Positions 8,598-17,737 are shown, counted from the stretch's first letter. The stretch: DNA of 37,824 bases from Bacillus sp. AFS041924 (GCF_002577195.1 NZ_NULG01000003.1:1-37824), one strand, 5' to 3'. A program made the numbers and translations. Notes: generated from the letters alone by a model not told the origin.

Positions 8598-10304
8598 TTA
8601 TATTAAATTTTCATCAGAATTATCAGGCGCTGTGTTCTTTTGTCTTTCTTCTTCAAGTAATGTTCTTCTCAATATTTTACCGATCATAGTCTTTGGTAAT
8701 TCAGTCCTAAATTCATAAAACCTCGGGACTTTATAAGCCGCTAAATACTTCCGACAAAAATCATCTAAGTCAGCCTCAGAAACAGATTTCCCTTCTTTTA
8801 ATACAATATAAGCTTTAACAGTTTCACCACGGTATGAATCAGGAATACCAACTACGACTGCTTCCTTAATAGCCTCGTGCTCGTATAATACCTCTTCAAC
8901 ATCTCTAGGATAAACGTTAAACCCACCTGCATTGATCATATCCTTCTTACGATCAACGATATAAAAGAAGCCTTCTTCATCCATATAACCTAGATCCCCT
9001 GTATATAACCACCCATCTTTTAACGTGGCTGCAGTTTCTTCTGGGCGATTCCAATACCCCTTCATTACTTGTGGGCCTGAAACAATTAATTCACCGATTT
9101 CTCGATAAGGTAGCTCTTCGCCAGTTTCTAGGGAAACGATTTTAACATCTGTACTTGGCCAAGGAACGCCTATACTTCCAGTAACTCGTTTATCCCAAAG
9201 GAAATTACTATGCGTAACTGGGGAAGCCTCTGATAAACCATAGCCCTCAACTAATTTTCCACCTGTCACTTTTTCAAATTGCTCTTGAACTTCAACAGGT
9301 AATGCTGCTGATCCACTTAAGCACGCATGAATAGATGAGATATCATATTTCTTTAAATCAGGATGATTTAGTAATGCAATATACATTGTTGGTGCCCCTG
9401 GAAACAATGTAGGTCGATATTTATTTATAGCTTTAAGCATTTGAGTTGCATCAAATCTTGGAACTATAATCATTTCATACGCACACAAAATTGATAAATT
9501 CATACAAGTAGTCATACCATATACATGAAAAAATGGTAAGACAGTTAAAATCTTTTCTTGGCCCTTTTTACTCTTATATAACCATTTTTCTGCCATTAAT
9601 GTATTCGATGCTAAATTTTTATGTGTAAGCATTACACCTTTAGGAAATCCAGTTGTTCCACCAGTATATTGCAGTATAGCCACATCATCTACACTGCTGC
9701 TTGAGAGCTCCTGCTCGATCGGTGCAGATATTTGCATGATAAAGTTAAAATCATGAATTGAGTGATCTTTAGGAATCTCAGGTGCCTTTGGTTGTTTTGA
9801 AAAAGGATATAAAATCTTTTTAATAAATGGTAAATAGTCCTTAATCCCAGTAACAAAAATATGTTGTAGATTAGTAGATTTTTTTACTTTGTACACTCTA
9901 TTAATCAATAAGTCTAAACAAATAATAGCAGTCGCACCGCTGTCATTCATTTGATATTCAAGCTCACGTTCAGTATAAAGCGGATTTGTTTGAACGATCA
10001 TTGCTTCTGCAAAAAGAATCCCATAATACGCAATCACTGCCTGTGGACAATTCGGCAGCATAATTGCAACGCGATCACCTTTTTTAATTCCCAAATTCCT
10101 TAAAAAATTTGCAAATCTTAAAGACTGAATATAAATTTCGTTAAAAGTCATCGATTTCCCAAGAAAATTAAGCGCTTTCTTAGCTGGATATTTCGAAGCC
10201 GTCTGCTTTAAATAGCTTGGTAACAAATCAAATTCTTCATCTAATGTAGCTGGTATTTGCTCTGGATACTGACTCACCCAAGGCTTTGCTCTTGGTTCCT
10301 CCAT
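8598..10304 (-). CDS. lcfA: Long-chain fatty acid-CoA ligase
   Basis: A 568-residue adenylate-forming enzyme that activates free fatty acids to acyl-CoA with ATP, feeding beta-oxidation and producing the FadR ligand. The ATP-binding P-loop 'YTGGTTGFPKGVMLTH', the 'EGYGLSEASPV' adenine motif, 'GWLYTGDLGYMDEEGFFYI' and the C-terminal Lys in 'LPKTMIGKILRR' are all present, matching B. subtilis LcfA. I chose ATG 10302-10304, since GGTGG lies eight bases before it; the in-frame GTG pair upstream overlaps that site. It has its own promoter and terminator and so is a single-gene unit beside the fadR operon. Confidence 0.93.
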   Translation of the reverse strand: MEEPRAKPWVSQYPEQIPATLDEEFDLLPSYLKQTASKYPAKKALNFLGKSMTFNEIYIQSLRFANFLRNLGIKKGDRVAIMLPNCPQAVIAYYGILFAEAMIVQTNPLYTERELEYQMNDSGATAIICLDLLINRVYKVKKSTNLQHIFVTGIKDYLPFIKKILYPFSKQPKAPEIPKDHSIHDFNFIMQISAPIEQELSSSSVDDVAILQYTGGTTGFPKGVMLTHKNLASNTLMAEKWLYKSKKGQEKILTVLPFFHVYGMTTCMNLSILCAYEMIIVPRFDATQMLKAINKYRPTLFPGAPTMYIALLNHPDLKKYDISSIHACLSGSAALPVEVQEQFEKVTGGKLVEGYGLSEASPVTHSNFLWDKRVTGSIGVPWPSTDVKIVSLETGEELPYREIGELIVSGPQVMKGYWNRPEETAATLKDGWLYTGDLGYMDEEGFFYIVDRKKDMINAGGFNVYPRDVEEVLYEHEAIKEAVVVGIPDSYRGETVKAYIVLKEGKSVSEADLDDFCRKYLAAYKVPRFYEFRTELPKTMIGKILRRTLLEEERQKNTAPDNSDENLI

Positions 10305-10328
10305 ACCGTTCACCACCAGTATTTTAAA

Positions 10329-10377
10329 AGTATGTTCATACTATAATTAGTATATGTTGCAAGTCTCTGCTATACAA
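10329..10377 (-). promoter_or_regulatory. lcfA promoter with downstream palindrome
   Basis: On the minus strand TTGTAT (10372-10377) and TATACT (10349-10354) are 17 bases apart. A perfect 14-bp palindrome AGTATGTTCATACT (10329-10342) covers the predicted start point. It is not a good match to the FadR box present upstream of fadR, so either FadR binds a weaker variant or another regulator acts here. Confidence 0.55.
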
Positions 10378-10427
10378 TCAAAATATTAAGAATATTTAAT
10401 CTTTTATTACGGTTGAAATTTTGAATT

Positions 10428-11237
10428 TTATTTAATTAATTTCTCAATTACGCTATCGTTATCATAGTAAAAATTAGATGGAAGATCGGTACGATTGATC
10501 AATAGTCCAAAATTATATTCATCAATATTCTCTAAAGTTAACGAATTGACTTTACCATCAGGTGATAAACTTTTTACAAGTTTAGATATAAATGAGTATT
10601 GTGAGTCTATACTAGTCGTTGCAAGATGAAATATTCCTTTTAAATCATTTTCAACAATTTGTTTTACTTGTTTAGCTATTCCAGTATCAATTGCATGATT
10701 TAAATAAATATTGTTATAAGCATCAATTTCCTGGCCTTGTTCTATTTTGGCCTTTATTTCATTTAGTCTTGGTGATTGTTTACCCCAAACCATTGGTAAT
10801 CTTAAAACGATTCCACGATTACCAAGCTCATTTTTTATTAATTCTTCACACTTTATTTTAAATTGACCATAATCCGACTCGGCAACAGGAGGATCGTTTT
10901 CAGCATGATGCTTTATAACTTCTCCATCAAACACATTCGTTGTAGAGCAAAATAAAAATTTCGTAAAAGTTAATTTTATTTTTTCTACAATTTTAGAATG
11001 TGCTTCAAATTGAACATTAAAATCACCACGTAAACACGATACAATCACATCCGGGCAAATCTGATCAATCCATGCCAATATTTCTTTCGAATCGTTAATA
11101 TCCCATTGTAATTGATGATCTATTTTTAATTCTAATTTTGTTTGATTATATGTTCCGTATACATCATATTCAGAAGAAAATTCTTTTATTAAAGCCTTCC
11201 CCACTAGTCCACTAGCACCTAAAATTAATAATTTCAT
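10428..11237 (-). CDS. RmlD-like NAD(P)-dependent sugar/SDR reductase
   Basis: A 269-residue extended short-chain dehydrogenase. The cofactor loop 'LGASGLVGKAL' starts at residue 7. 'STTNVFDGE' followed by a Tyr-x-x-x-Lys ('YGQFKIK', about residue 142) gives the catalytic pair, as in dTDP-4-dehydrorhamnose reductase-like proteins. Overall length is a little under the RmlD norm of about 285. No other nucleotide-sugar gene lies next to it, so the substrate is open. ATG at 11235-11237 follows GGAGAGAG. It is divergent from the aminotransferase gene and separated from it by about 150 bases. Confidence 0.8.
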   Translation of the reverse strand: MKLLILGASGLVGKALIKEFSSEYDVYGTYNQTKLELKIDHQLQWDINDSKEILAWIDQICPDVIVSCLRGDFNVQFEAHSKIVEKIKLTFTKFLFCSTTNVFDGEVIKHHAENDPPVAESDYGQFKIKCEELIKNELGNRGIVLRLPMVWGKQSPRLNEIKAKIEQGQEIDAYNNIYLNHAIDTGIAKQVKQIVENDLKGIFHLATTSIDSQYSFISKLVKSLSPDGKVNSLTLENIDEYNFGLLINRTDLPSNFYYDNDSVIEKLIK

Positions 11238-11390
11238 TGTCTCTCTCCTTTTTACAAAATATTTAATAAATTTATGTTATATTGAATGTAACATAATTAA
11301 CAGCGTGTATACAAAGGACATAAATTTAATATCCAGACCATTTGGAAATTTGTCTAATAGTCTAAAATGATAATAGGGAGTGGGGATCAT

Positions 11391-12275
11391 ATGAAAACAA
11401 AGGTTCTTTTAAACAACCGTATTGTCGATTTAAAATCTGCAAATGTAAATATTTTAGATCGAGGTTATCAATTTGGAGATGGCGTTTATGAAGTGATTCG
11501 TTTCTTTAATAAATCTTTTTTTGAACTCGATGCACATTTAGTTCGCTTGAAAGAAAGCTGTGAAAAAATATTAATACCTTTTAAAATGCATCTCAAAAAA
11601 CTGGAAAGTGATTTAGTTTATTTAATGAATACTTGTGATTATGATAACGGATATGTGTATATTCAAATTAGTAGGGGTGTAATGAACCGTAATCATATTT
11701 ACAAAGAAGAAGCTAATTTAAAGCCTCAATTAATTGCTTATACAGTTAGAGAAGATCATAGACCTTTACAGCAAATGGAAAAAGGTATTACTGCATATGT
11801 AACTAATGACATACGATGGCTCCGTTGTGATATTAAAAGTTTAAATTTATTAGGAAGTGTTTTAGTAAAAAATGAAGCTTATGCAAAAGGAGCAAAAGAA
11901 GCCATTTTGCATAGAGATGGCGTCATTACAGAAGGATCAGCAACAAACGTCTTTATCGTAAAAAACTCTACACTATACACTCATCCTGCAAATAACTTAA
12001 TACTAAATGGCATTACGCGAAAAGTTGTACTGGAGATTGCAAAAAATGAAAGTTTAGGAGTAAAGGAAATTCCATTTTCGATTGATGATCTTTTAAATGC
12101 TGATGAAGCTTTTACAACAGCATCTGTTTCGGATATTTTACCTGTAACATCAGTTTTAATTGATGAAAAATCTTATTCGATTGGTTTAGGAAAGCGCGGA
12201 GAAATAACAAAGAGAATTCAAGATGCATACACTAATTTAATTGATAAAATTCCGCAGGATCAGTCAACTAAATAG
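11391..12275 (+). CDS. dat: D-amino acid aminotransferase
   Basis: A 294-residue fold-type IV PLP enzyme that interconverts D-alanine and D-glutamate with their oxo-acids, supplying D-amino acids for the cell wall. The PLP lysine is Lys149 in 'RCDIKSLNLLGSVLVK', and 'DGVITEGSATNVF' supplies the cofactor-ring glutamate, as in the Bacillus sp. YM-1 enzyme. The N-terminal 'ILDRGYQFGDGVYEVIR' is also diagnostic. The start is ATG 11391 behind GGAGTGGGG; an upstream in-frame ATG at 11367 lacks a ribosome site. It is followed by a small membrane-protein gene with a 54-base gap. Confidence 0.92.
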   Translation: MKTKVLLNNRIVDLKSANVNILDRGYQFGDGVYEVIRFFNKSFFELDAHLVRLKESCEKILIPFKMHLKKLESDLVYLMNTCDYDNGYVYIQISRGVMNRNHIYKEEANLKPQLIAYTVREDHRPLQQMEKGITAYVTNDIRWLRCDIKSLNLLGSVLVKNEAYAKGAKEAILHRDGVITEGSATNVFIVKNSTLYTHPANNLILNGITRKVVLEIAKNESLGVKEIPFSIDDLLNADEAFTTASVSDILPVTSVLIDEKSYSIGLGKRGEITKRIQDAYTNLIDKIPQDQSTK

Positions 12276-12329
12276 CATTATAAAACCGCATCAAAATATG
12301 TTGGTTTACCTAAGTGAGGAGTGACTTTT

Positions 12330-12629
12330 TTGGCAATTTTTATAGCAATTTTGATTGCCTTTTTTGGCGCAGTTCTTGCTCACATTTTTACTAAAGGGCA
12401 ATCTAAAAAACGAAAATACATCATTTGGGGTATCGCAAATATGGTAGCCATTGGGCCATTTTTGTCATTTGCTATTGGAATAACGTACGCTATTATCGAA
12501 GGAAATGGCTGGGCAGCGATGTTGATGTGGGTATTGTATCCATTCATATTTCTCATTGGTCTCATTCAGTTAATCATTGGGATCTTCATGAAAAATAGCG
12601 CCAATAAAAATAGTTATAAGTACCATTAG
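12330..12629 (+). CDS. Small three-helix membrane protein, unknown
   Basis: A 99-residue protein with hydrophobic segments at about residues 2-22, 36-58 and 66-91, the first followed by a basic 'KGQSKKRK' loop, so its N-terminus probably faces outward. I chose TTG 12330 because GAGGAG (12316-12321) lies eight bases upstream; the GTG at 12321 is too close to that site. It follows dat in the same direction and may share its transcript. No family recognised. Confidence 0.65.
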   Translation: MAIFIAILIAFFGAVLAHIFTKGQSKKRKYIIWGIANMVAIGPFLSFAIGITYAIIEGNGWAAMLMWVLYPFIFLIGLIQLIIGIFMKNSANKNSYKYH

Positions 12630-12674
12630 TTGCCTAAAAGTGTTATTCCACTTCCTTAGCACAATAGAAACAAA

Positions 12675-12727
12675 TAAAAATAGATCTCAAAAAGTCAACA
12701 ATTTGACTTTTGAGATCTACTTTTTTA
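12675..12727. terminator. Bidirectional terminator between converging genes
   Basis: A 17-bp stem with one bulged A (12681-12698 with 12703-12719) has T runs on both strands: TTTTTTATT on the plus and TTTTTATTTG on the minus side. It can end both the dat transcript and the leftward ABC exporter. Confidence 0.9.
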
Positions 12728-13954
12728 TTGTCTTTTTAATAATCTAGCTACATCTTTCCATTTTACCTTTTCACTGTAATACATTACTCCATTAACATAA
12801 ATACGGCTTGCAACACGAGTTAAAATCATTATTGAAACGATTAAAATTAATATACTAGCACTTATTTCAATAAAATTCATTTCTCCACTTACAAATCTAG
12901 AAAATGCTACAAGTGGCGCAAAAAATGGAATATATGAGCTAATTTGGACAAATGTACCATCTGGATTGACTAATGCATTAATACTAATAAAGAATGCCGC
13001 TATGACTAAAATAGTAATTGGCATCAGAACCATTTGAAGCTCTTCAGTTCTTGAAACTACTGATCCAATTGCAGCGTAAAGTAATCCATAAAGTAAATAA
13101 CCTAATAAGAAATAAACTACAAATGCAATGATTGTTGTAGGATCTAATGCCTCTAAATCTATTTTCATTCCAAAAAATGATATTTCATCAGAGTTCACCC
13201 AGCCTAATAAATTGGCAAATAGAAAACCTAATCCTAATACAACAAGCTGTGCACTTGCTACAAAAAATACTGCAATAACCCTTCCATATAAAGTCACAAC
13301 AGGACTTACTTTAGGTAGTAATACTTCCATTACTCTAGAGGACTTTTCTGCAACAATACCCGTTGCGATTGAATTCCCATAAATTAATAAAAACATATAA
13401 AGTAAAAAACCAAAAAAGTAAGCTATTCCGAATGTAGCCATCGGATCTTTTAGAACATTTTCATTTACTTCTACTTTTTGCAATAACTTTGTTGCTGATT
13501 CGGGCGATAGCTTTAAATCTTGGGCAGTTTTATTTAAGTAATCTTGCTGTAAGGTCATATTCATGACTGAAAGCACTTCACTATTTGAAAACTTTTTATA
13601 TGTATATTGAATTGACGGGACATTGTTCTTTTCAGAAAGAATAATCAGTCCATCTTTTGATCCGTCTTCAACTTGATTTTTAAAATCTTTTTCTTTTGAT
13701 CCATCGCTCTGCTCGATTTTTGCGGATTTAATTGTTTTGTTTAAACTAGCAATATCTACCGAATAATTTTTCGAATTATTTATCAAAACAATTTTATCTT
13801 TATCCTTATTACTCTTTTCTGTACCAGCAAAATATTTTTGTACTCCAAATACTCCAACGACTAATAAAAATAAAATAACACTCATTATCACCGTTGCTTT
13901 TGCCAAAAGACCTTCACGTAAATGAAATAAAAAGACAGTACTAAACTTCTTCAT
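12725..13954 (-). CDS. ABC exporter permease, NatB/YhaP-like
   Basis: A 409-residue ABC-2 type membrane subunit. A helix at about 20-42 is followed by a large extracytoplasmic domain (about 43-175) and then five hydrophobic segments, the layout of NatB and YhaP of B. subtilis. NatAB exports sodium; YhaPQ is a homologue. ATG directly follows the stop codon of the ATPase gene, so the two subunits are translationally coupled. The transported substrate cannot be told from sequence. Confidence 0.85.
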   Translation of the reverse strand: MKKFSTVFLFHLREGLLAKATVIMSVILFLLVVGVFGVQKYFAGTEKSNKDKDKIVLINNSKNYSVDIASLNKTIKSAKIEQSDGSKEKDFKNQVEDGSKDGLIILSEKNNVPSIQYTYKKFSNSEVLSVMNMTLQQDYLNKTAQDLKLSPESATKLLQKVEVNENVLKDPMATFGIAYFFGFLLYMFLLIYGNSIATGIVAEKSSRVMEVLLPKVSPVVTLYGRVIAVFFVASAQLVVLGLGFLFANLLGWVNSDEISFFGMKIDLEALDPTTIIAFVVYFLLGYLLYGLLYAAIGSVVSRTEELQMVLMPITILVIAAFFISINALVNPDGTFVQISSYIPFFAPLVAFSRFVSGEMNFIEISASILILIVSIMILTRVASRIYVNGVMYYSEKVKWKDVARLLKRQ

Positions 13955-14839
13955 TTATTTCGCCCTCTCTATAAAGATATCATTTAGTGTAGGCTCTAAT
14001 AATTGGAACTTCTTTATAGAACCCAAGTCTGACTTAATACGATTTAAAATCGAAAAAGCTTCCTCATCACTTTTTACCTTTACGTAAATTCCTAATTGCT
14101 TTTGTTCATAACTTACATGATTGGAATCTAGTATTTGTTTAATCGATGTTAGATCTTCTAAAATTAAATTTCTATACCCATAATCTTCTTTTAATCTACT
14201 TAAACTACCTTCCGCAACTACATTACCGTTCTTAAGTATGCAAACATGCTCACAAAAAGCCTCCACTTGATCCATTCGATGGCTCGATAATATTACCGTC
14301 TTCCCTTTCTGAATTTGCTCGGTAATGATTGAAGCCATTAGCTCTGCATTAACCGGATCTAGTCCACTAAAAGGCTCATCTAATATAATCAACTCAGGGT
14401 TATGTAATAATGTTACAATTAGTTGAATTTTTTGCTGGTTACCTTTTGAAAGTTCTCCAGCTTTTTTATTTCGATAATGTGGTATCTCTAAACGGTCTAA
14501 CCAATAGGTTATGGCAATATCAACCTCTTTATTTGACATTCCCTCAAGTTTTCCGAAATATTTAAGTTGATCAACAACCTTACTTTTTGTAAATAATCCT
14601 CTTTCTTCTGGTAAATATCCTATCTTAACTTTATCAGTTTTAAATGGAGCACCTTTCCAAGTGATTTCCCCGTTCGTAGGTGTAAGAAGACCTAATAACA
14701 TTTTAATAGTAGTCGTTTTACCTGCTCCATTTCTACCTAATAAACCTAATACTCTCCCTGTAGGCAAAGTCAATGACAATTCGTTAACGGCAATCGTTAC
14801 TCCAAAATTTTTAGAAAGCTGTTTTATTTCTAAAGTCAA
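13955..14839 (-). CDS. ABC exporter ATP-binding subunit, NatA/YhaQ-like
   Basis: A 294-residue ATPase. Walker A 'GLLGRNGAGKTTTIKM', signature 'LSKGNQQKIQ', Walker B 'PELIILDEPFSGLDP' and the switch 'VILSSHRMD' are all intact; the variant signature (LSKGN) and the roughly 85-residue C-terminal extension are usual for NatA/YhaQ types. TTG 14837-14839 with a GGGGGG site upstream gives the family length; the longer frame to 14965 has a hydrophobic leader with no ribosome site and is rejected. It forms one operon with the permease that follows. Confidence 0.88.
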   Translation of the reverse strand: MTLEIKQLSKNFGVTIAVNELSLTLPTGRVLGLLGRNGAGKTTTIKMLLGLLTPTNGEITWKGAPFKTDKVKIGYLPEERGLFTKSKVVDQLKYFGKLEGMSNKEVDIAITYWLDRLEIPHYRNKKAGELSKGNQQKIQLIVTLLHNPELIILDEPFSGLDPVNAELMASIITEQIQKGKTVILSSHRMDQVEAFCEHVCILKNGNVVAEGSLSRLKEDYGYRNLILEDLTSIKQILDSNHVSYEQKQLGIYVKVKSDEEAFSILNRIKSDLGSIKKFQLLEPTLNDIFIERAK

Positions 14840-14980
14840 CGCTCTTCCCCCCTTTTTAAAGATTAAGTAAAAAAATACTAAAATTTTCCTATACATTAAG
14901 CATACATTTAATAGAATTTTAATGAAAGGTAAAAATCGTAATTTGTTAGTCAATTTATTTAGCAATTAGAGATCGCAATG

Positions 14981-15014
14981 AAAAAATGAGAATACTGATT
15001 TAGTATTCTCATTT
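14981..15014 (-). terminator. Terminator after the DUF350 gene
   Basis: A perfect 13-bp stem AAATGAGAATACT with AGTATTCTCATTT around five bases, then T6 on the minus strand. It ends the lipoprotein/GspS-like/DUF350 operon just before the ABC exporter operon. Confidence 0.9.
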
Positions 15015-15019
15015 TTCTA

Positions 15020-15421
15020 TTAATATGAAATACTACCTGAAATTAATAATCCAACCGTTACACTTAAAGTGAATAATAAAGCTGCTACGGCAATATTTCC
15101 TTCTTCAACTTTTTTAGCAAACGAAATTTTCGGAAATAATACATATTCAGCAATCCAATATGTCACCATTTGAGCAATAATACCTACTAAGCTCCATATG
15201 ATAAAGTCGCCATAGTTAACTGAGTATTTAGCTGCTGACATAATAACGATTGCTAATCCTACTAGTTTACCAGCTAATTTTAAAGCAACAGCAATATTGC
15301 CATCCTCTAAGATTAATTTTTGCTCACTCATTTTAGTTGTAAAAGTAAATGCCAAAAATCCAATAAATAAAAGAATAAGTCCAGACCCTAAATATTGTAG
15401 TGTACTAACGATACTTTCCAT
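15020..15421 (-). CDS. yshE: DUF350 (UPF0719) membrane protein, YshE-like
   Basis: A 133-residue protein with four transmembrane helices in two similar halves; 'EDGNIAVALKLAGKLVG' and 'EEGNIAVAALLFTLSV' are the repeated DUF350 motif. B. subtilis has yshE, a protein of this family and size, between mutSB and lcfA, which supports the name. The function is unknown. Here it is the last gene of an operon with a GspS-like protein and a lipoprotein; E. coli yjfL (DUF350) sits beside yjfM and yjfC of corresponding families. ATG 15419-15421 follows AGGGGATG. Confidence 0.8.
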   Translation of the reverse strand: MESIVSTLQYLGSGLILLFIGFLAFTFTTKMSEQKLILEDGNIAVALKLAGKLVGLAIVIMSAAKYSVNYGDFIIWSLVGIIAQMVTYWIAEYVLFPKISFAKKVEEGNIAVAALLFTLSVTVGLLISGSISY

Positions 15422-15440
15422 TTAACTTCTCATCCCCTCA

Positions 15441-16687
15441 CTATGTAATTTTTTCTTCAATAAGTCCAACAGGTAAGAAACAACTTTCGTTTCCTGTAAT
15501 AATATTACCAGCGCGGACGCCAATTGCACCGTATTCTTCCTTAATCAAAAAACTACCTACTAGCACATGTAAATCTAACATTCCGTCAGGTGTCATGACC
15601 TTTCTCATAGGTAAAGGTGAATATTGTTGATAGACCATAACTTGTTCATGATAGTTATTCTGCTTGCTTTTTTGGCGATTTTCACCGTTAATAATCTGAA
15701 TTGAATCTCCTTCACGACCAAAGGCAGGTTTCTCAACATATGGAAGTTTATGTTCTATAAAAAAATCTGGCTCCAAGAAAGTCGGTAAAAAATGTTTTCT
15801 AATCACATCATGCTCTTCAACTGTATAAACATCCGATTGCTCAATATGTAAATTCCAAATTAATGCTTGAACAGCCTTAGATTGTAGTAAGAAAGAAGAC
15901 AATGGATTGAAAATGATTAATTTCCCATCATTTACAAGTTCTAATAATGCTAGCCCAATTTTTGTGCCATCTGGAGATTGATCAAGCTCTAGGTGTTCAA
16001 TTGGATAAGTTTGACGATATAGAATATGGATTCCTCTCCCGCAGGTGTATATAGGCCATCATTTTCAATGATTTGTAAATCTTCTAGTGAAATTAATTCA
16101 CTCTTCCCATTATATAGAGATTGAATATATTTTACTGTCTTCCAATCCTCTTCATGATCACCATGAGCTGTAAAAACAATAATTGGTTCATCTAATCCTT
16201 TTATACTTTTATTTACAACATGATTTATACCGTTAGATAACTTCATTTCACAATCAGCATTCGGATTCTTCAAGTTGAAATAATCTGTAATATATCCATT
16301 GACATGATGTGTCTCCATAATGAAAGTTGGCGTATCACTATTACATTCATAATGCTTCCAGCCATCTTCCGTGTGAACGAGATCAATCCTTCGTATGATT
16401 CCTTCACTCTCAATCGTTTTATGGCGTAAGTATGGTACGATTTCTTTTGAATAACCGAGCATATAAAAAATATCATCGGGTAGCTGTCTCATTAAACGAG
16501 CAGTTTTATCATAGATTTTTCCGATTTGTTCAGTTATTGAATGTATTTCCTCAACTTCACTTTCGGTCAATGGATAATAGTCTAATAACGCATAATATGA
16601 ATCTTGTAAATCAGACCAAAAATCCGGTAGCCTATTATAAACTTCATTCCGTTTTATCCTGTGATTCTGTAAATTGGCATTATCCAT
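15441..16687 (-). pseudogene. Glutathionylspermidine synthase-like ATP-grasp gene, frameshifted
   Basis: Two overlapping frames together give about 415 residues of a GspS-like ATP-grasp protein (E. coli YgiC/YjfC type), an amide-bond-forming fold. The first frame (16687 down) has 'WKHYECNSDTPTFIMETH', the second has 'LPYVEKPAFGREGDSI', both hallmark stretches. At about 16028-16036 (minus strand GAGGAATCC) one base appears to be missing. The first frame then runs to a stop after 'ESIFYIVKLIQLNT', while the other continues as 'HILYRQTYPIEHLELDQ' without a stop to 15441. Unless this is a sequencing error the enzyme is inactive. It starts two bases after the lipoprotein stop. The substrates of the YgiC/YjfC branch are not established. 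Confidence 0.85.
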
Positions 16688-16689
16688 TA

Positions 16690-17049
16690 TTAACCACCAA
16701 ATCCTCCAGATGAACCTTTGCCAAAGCCACTTTTACTTGAAGTTTTAGTATGCCCTGCATAGCTACTAGAAGATTTATAGCGCTTATATGAACTACTTCC
16801 ATGGAGTGCCTTTCTTGATGGATAAAATATTCCTCCATGATAATAACTATGGTAGTAATGACTAGAGCTGTCATCACAAACCCAAACACCTTCATCATCA
16901 TCAAAGTCCCAATCACGACAATCGTCATTATTCGGTTTATCTGGTCGCTCTGCACTTTGAGTGGAACCACAGCCAGCTAATGTACTTACTGCTAAACCAC
17001 TCGTTAATGCGATACTAACTTTTTTCATTAATATTGATGTTTTTGACAT
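16690..17049 (-). CDS. Small lipoprotein with Gly/Ser-rich tail (YgiB/YjfM-like)
   Basis: A 119-residue exported protein. After 'MSKTSILMKK' comes a hydrophobic stretch ending in the lipobox 'STLAGCGS', so Cys27 should be lipidated. The mature part has an acidic segment 'DDCRDWDFDDDEGVWVCDD' with two Cys, a Tyr/His/Ser-rich middle and the tail 'GFGKGSSGGFGG'. Such short proteins with a GGFGG-like end next to a GspS-like gene recall E. coli ygiB and yjfM (DUF1190). ATG 17047-17049 follows GGAGAT. It is translationally close-coupled to the GspS-like gene behind it and probably is the cell-surface partner of that system. Confidence 0.75.
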   Translation of the reverse strand: MSKTSILMKKVSIALTSGLAVSTLAGCGSTQSAERPDKPNNDDCRDWDFDDDEGVWVCDDSSSHYYHSYYHGGIFYPSRKALHGSSSYKRYKSSSSYAGHTKTSSKSGFGKGSSGGFGG

Positions 17050-17162
17050 ATGGATCTCCTTTCTAGAATTAAATCATTCTATTCTATACTAAACTACTCT
17101 CTCTATTTAAGTATATAGAAATTAGCTATATCTATCCCTCTTACTCTCATTATCTTTTAAAA

Positions 17163-17688
17163 TTAACCGCCAATTCCTCCAGAAACTCCACTACCAAATC
17201 CACTTTTTTTGACTGAGGAATTTGTTCTTTTTATAATGCCTGAGGATTTATATTGAGTAAATTCATTGTTTTTATGCAACATATTTTTTGTTGCAAAGTA
17301 GGTCCCTAAAAAGAAATAATTTCGATAATAAGAGCTTGAACTATCATTACAAATCCAAATATTATCCTCATAGTCAAATTCCCAATCACTGCAATTTTCA
17401 TCATCAGGTATTTTTTGCGTCTGTATATGCATACTCTGTTTCATCATCGTAGTCGGTATCAGTATAATCTGCATCATTTATACTATCTTCAGACGTTGTC
17501 CCCTCATCAATTTCATTTATTTGGTTTGTATCTTCATTGTTCGTTTGGCTTGATTCATAATAACCTTACGGATTATTAGTCGTCTCCACAAATTCTGGTT
17601 CAGATCCACACCCGGTTAATGAACTTATGACAATACCACTTGTTAAGGCAATACTAACTTTTTTCATTAATTTTGATGTTTTTGACAT
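17163..17688 (-). pseudogene. Broken paralogue of the GGFGG lipoprotein
   Basis: A second copy lies directly upstream of the intact lipoprotein. It begins at ATG 17686-17688 with 'MSKTSKLMKKVSIALTSG' and lipobox 'LTGCGS', then meets an in-frame TAA just after 'VETTNNP'. Reading on gives a plausible acidic linker to a second stop after 'YTDAKNT'. One base shifted at the A6 run near 17415-17421, the frame resumes as 'KIPDDENCSDWEFDYEDN' and ends 'KKSGFGSGVSGGIGG'. Thus one nonsense and one frameshift lesion break it. The closely similar signal sequences point to tandem duplication. Confidence 0.8.
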
Positions 17689-17737
17689 TTTATTCTCCTA
17701 TCCATTACATAATTACATACATTTCTATCCTAAACTG

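Noticed and set aside
14840-14965. Longer N-terminus for the YhaQ-like ATPase
   Set aside because: It adds a hydrophobic leader foreign to the family, whereas TTG 14839 has a strong GGGGGG site and gives the normal length.
16025-16040. Programmed ribosomal frameshift in the GspS-like gene
   Set aside because: No heptameric slippery sequence or internal Shine-Dalgarno with stop codon is present at the junction; a base deletion or sequencing error is simpler.
16680-16970. Second frame across the lipoprotein gene
   Set aside because: It overlaps the lipoprotein in another frame, with no ribosome site or recognisable product; the lipobox frame is clearly the real one.
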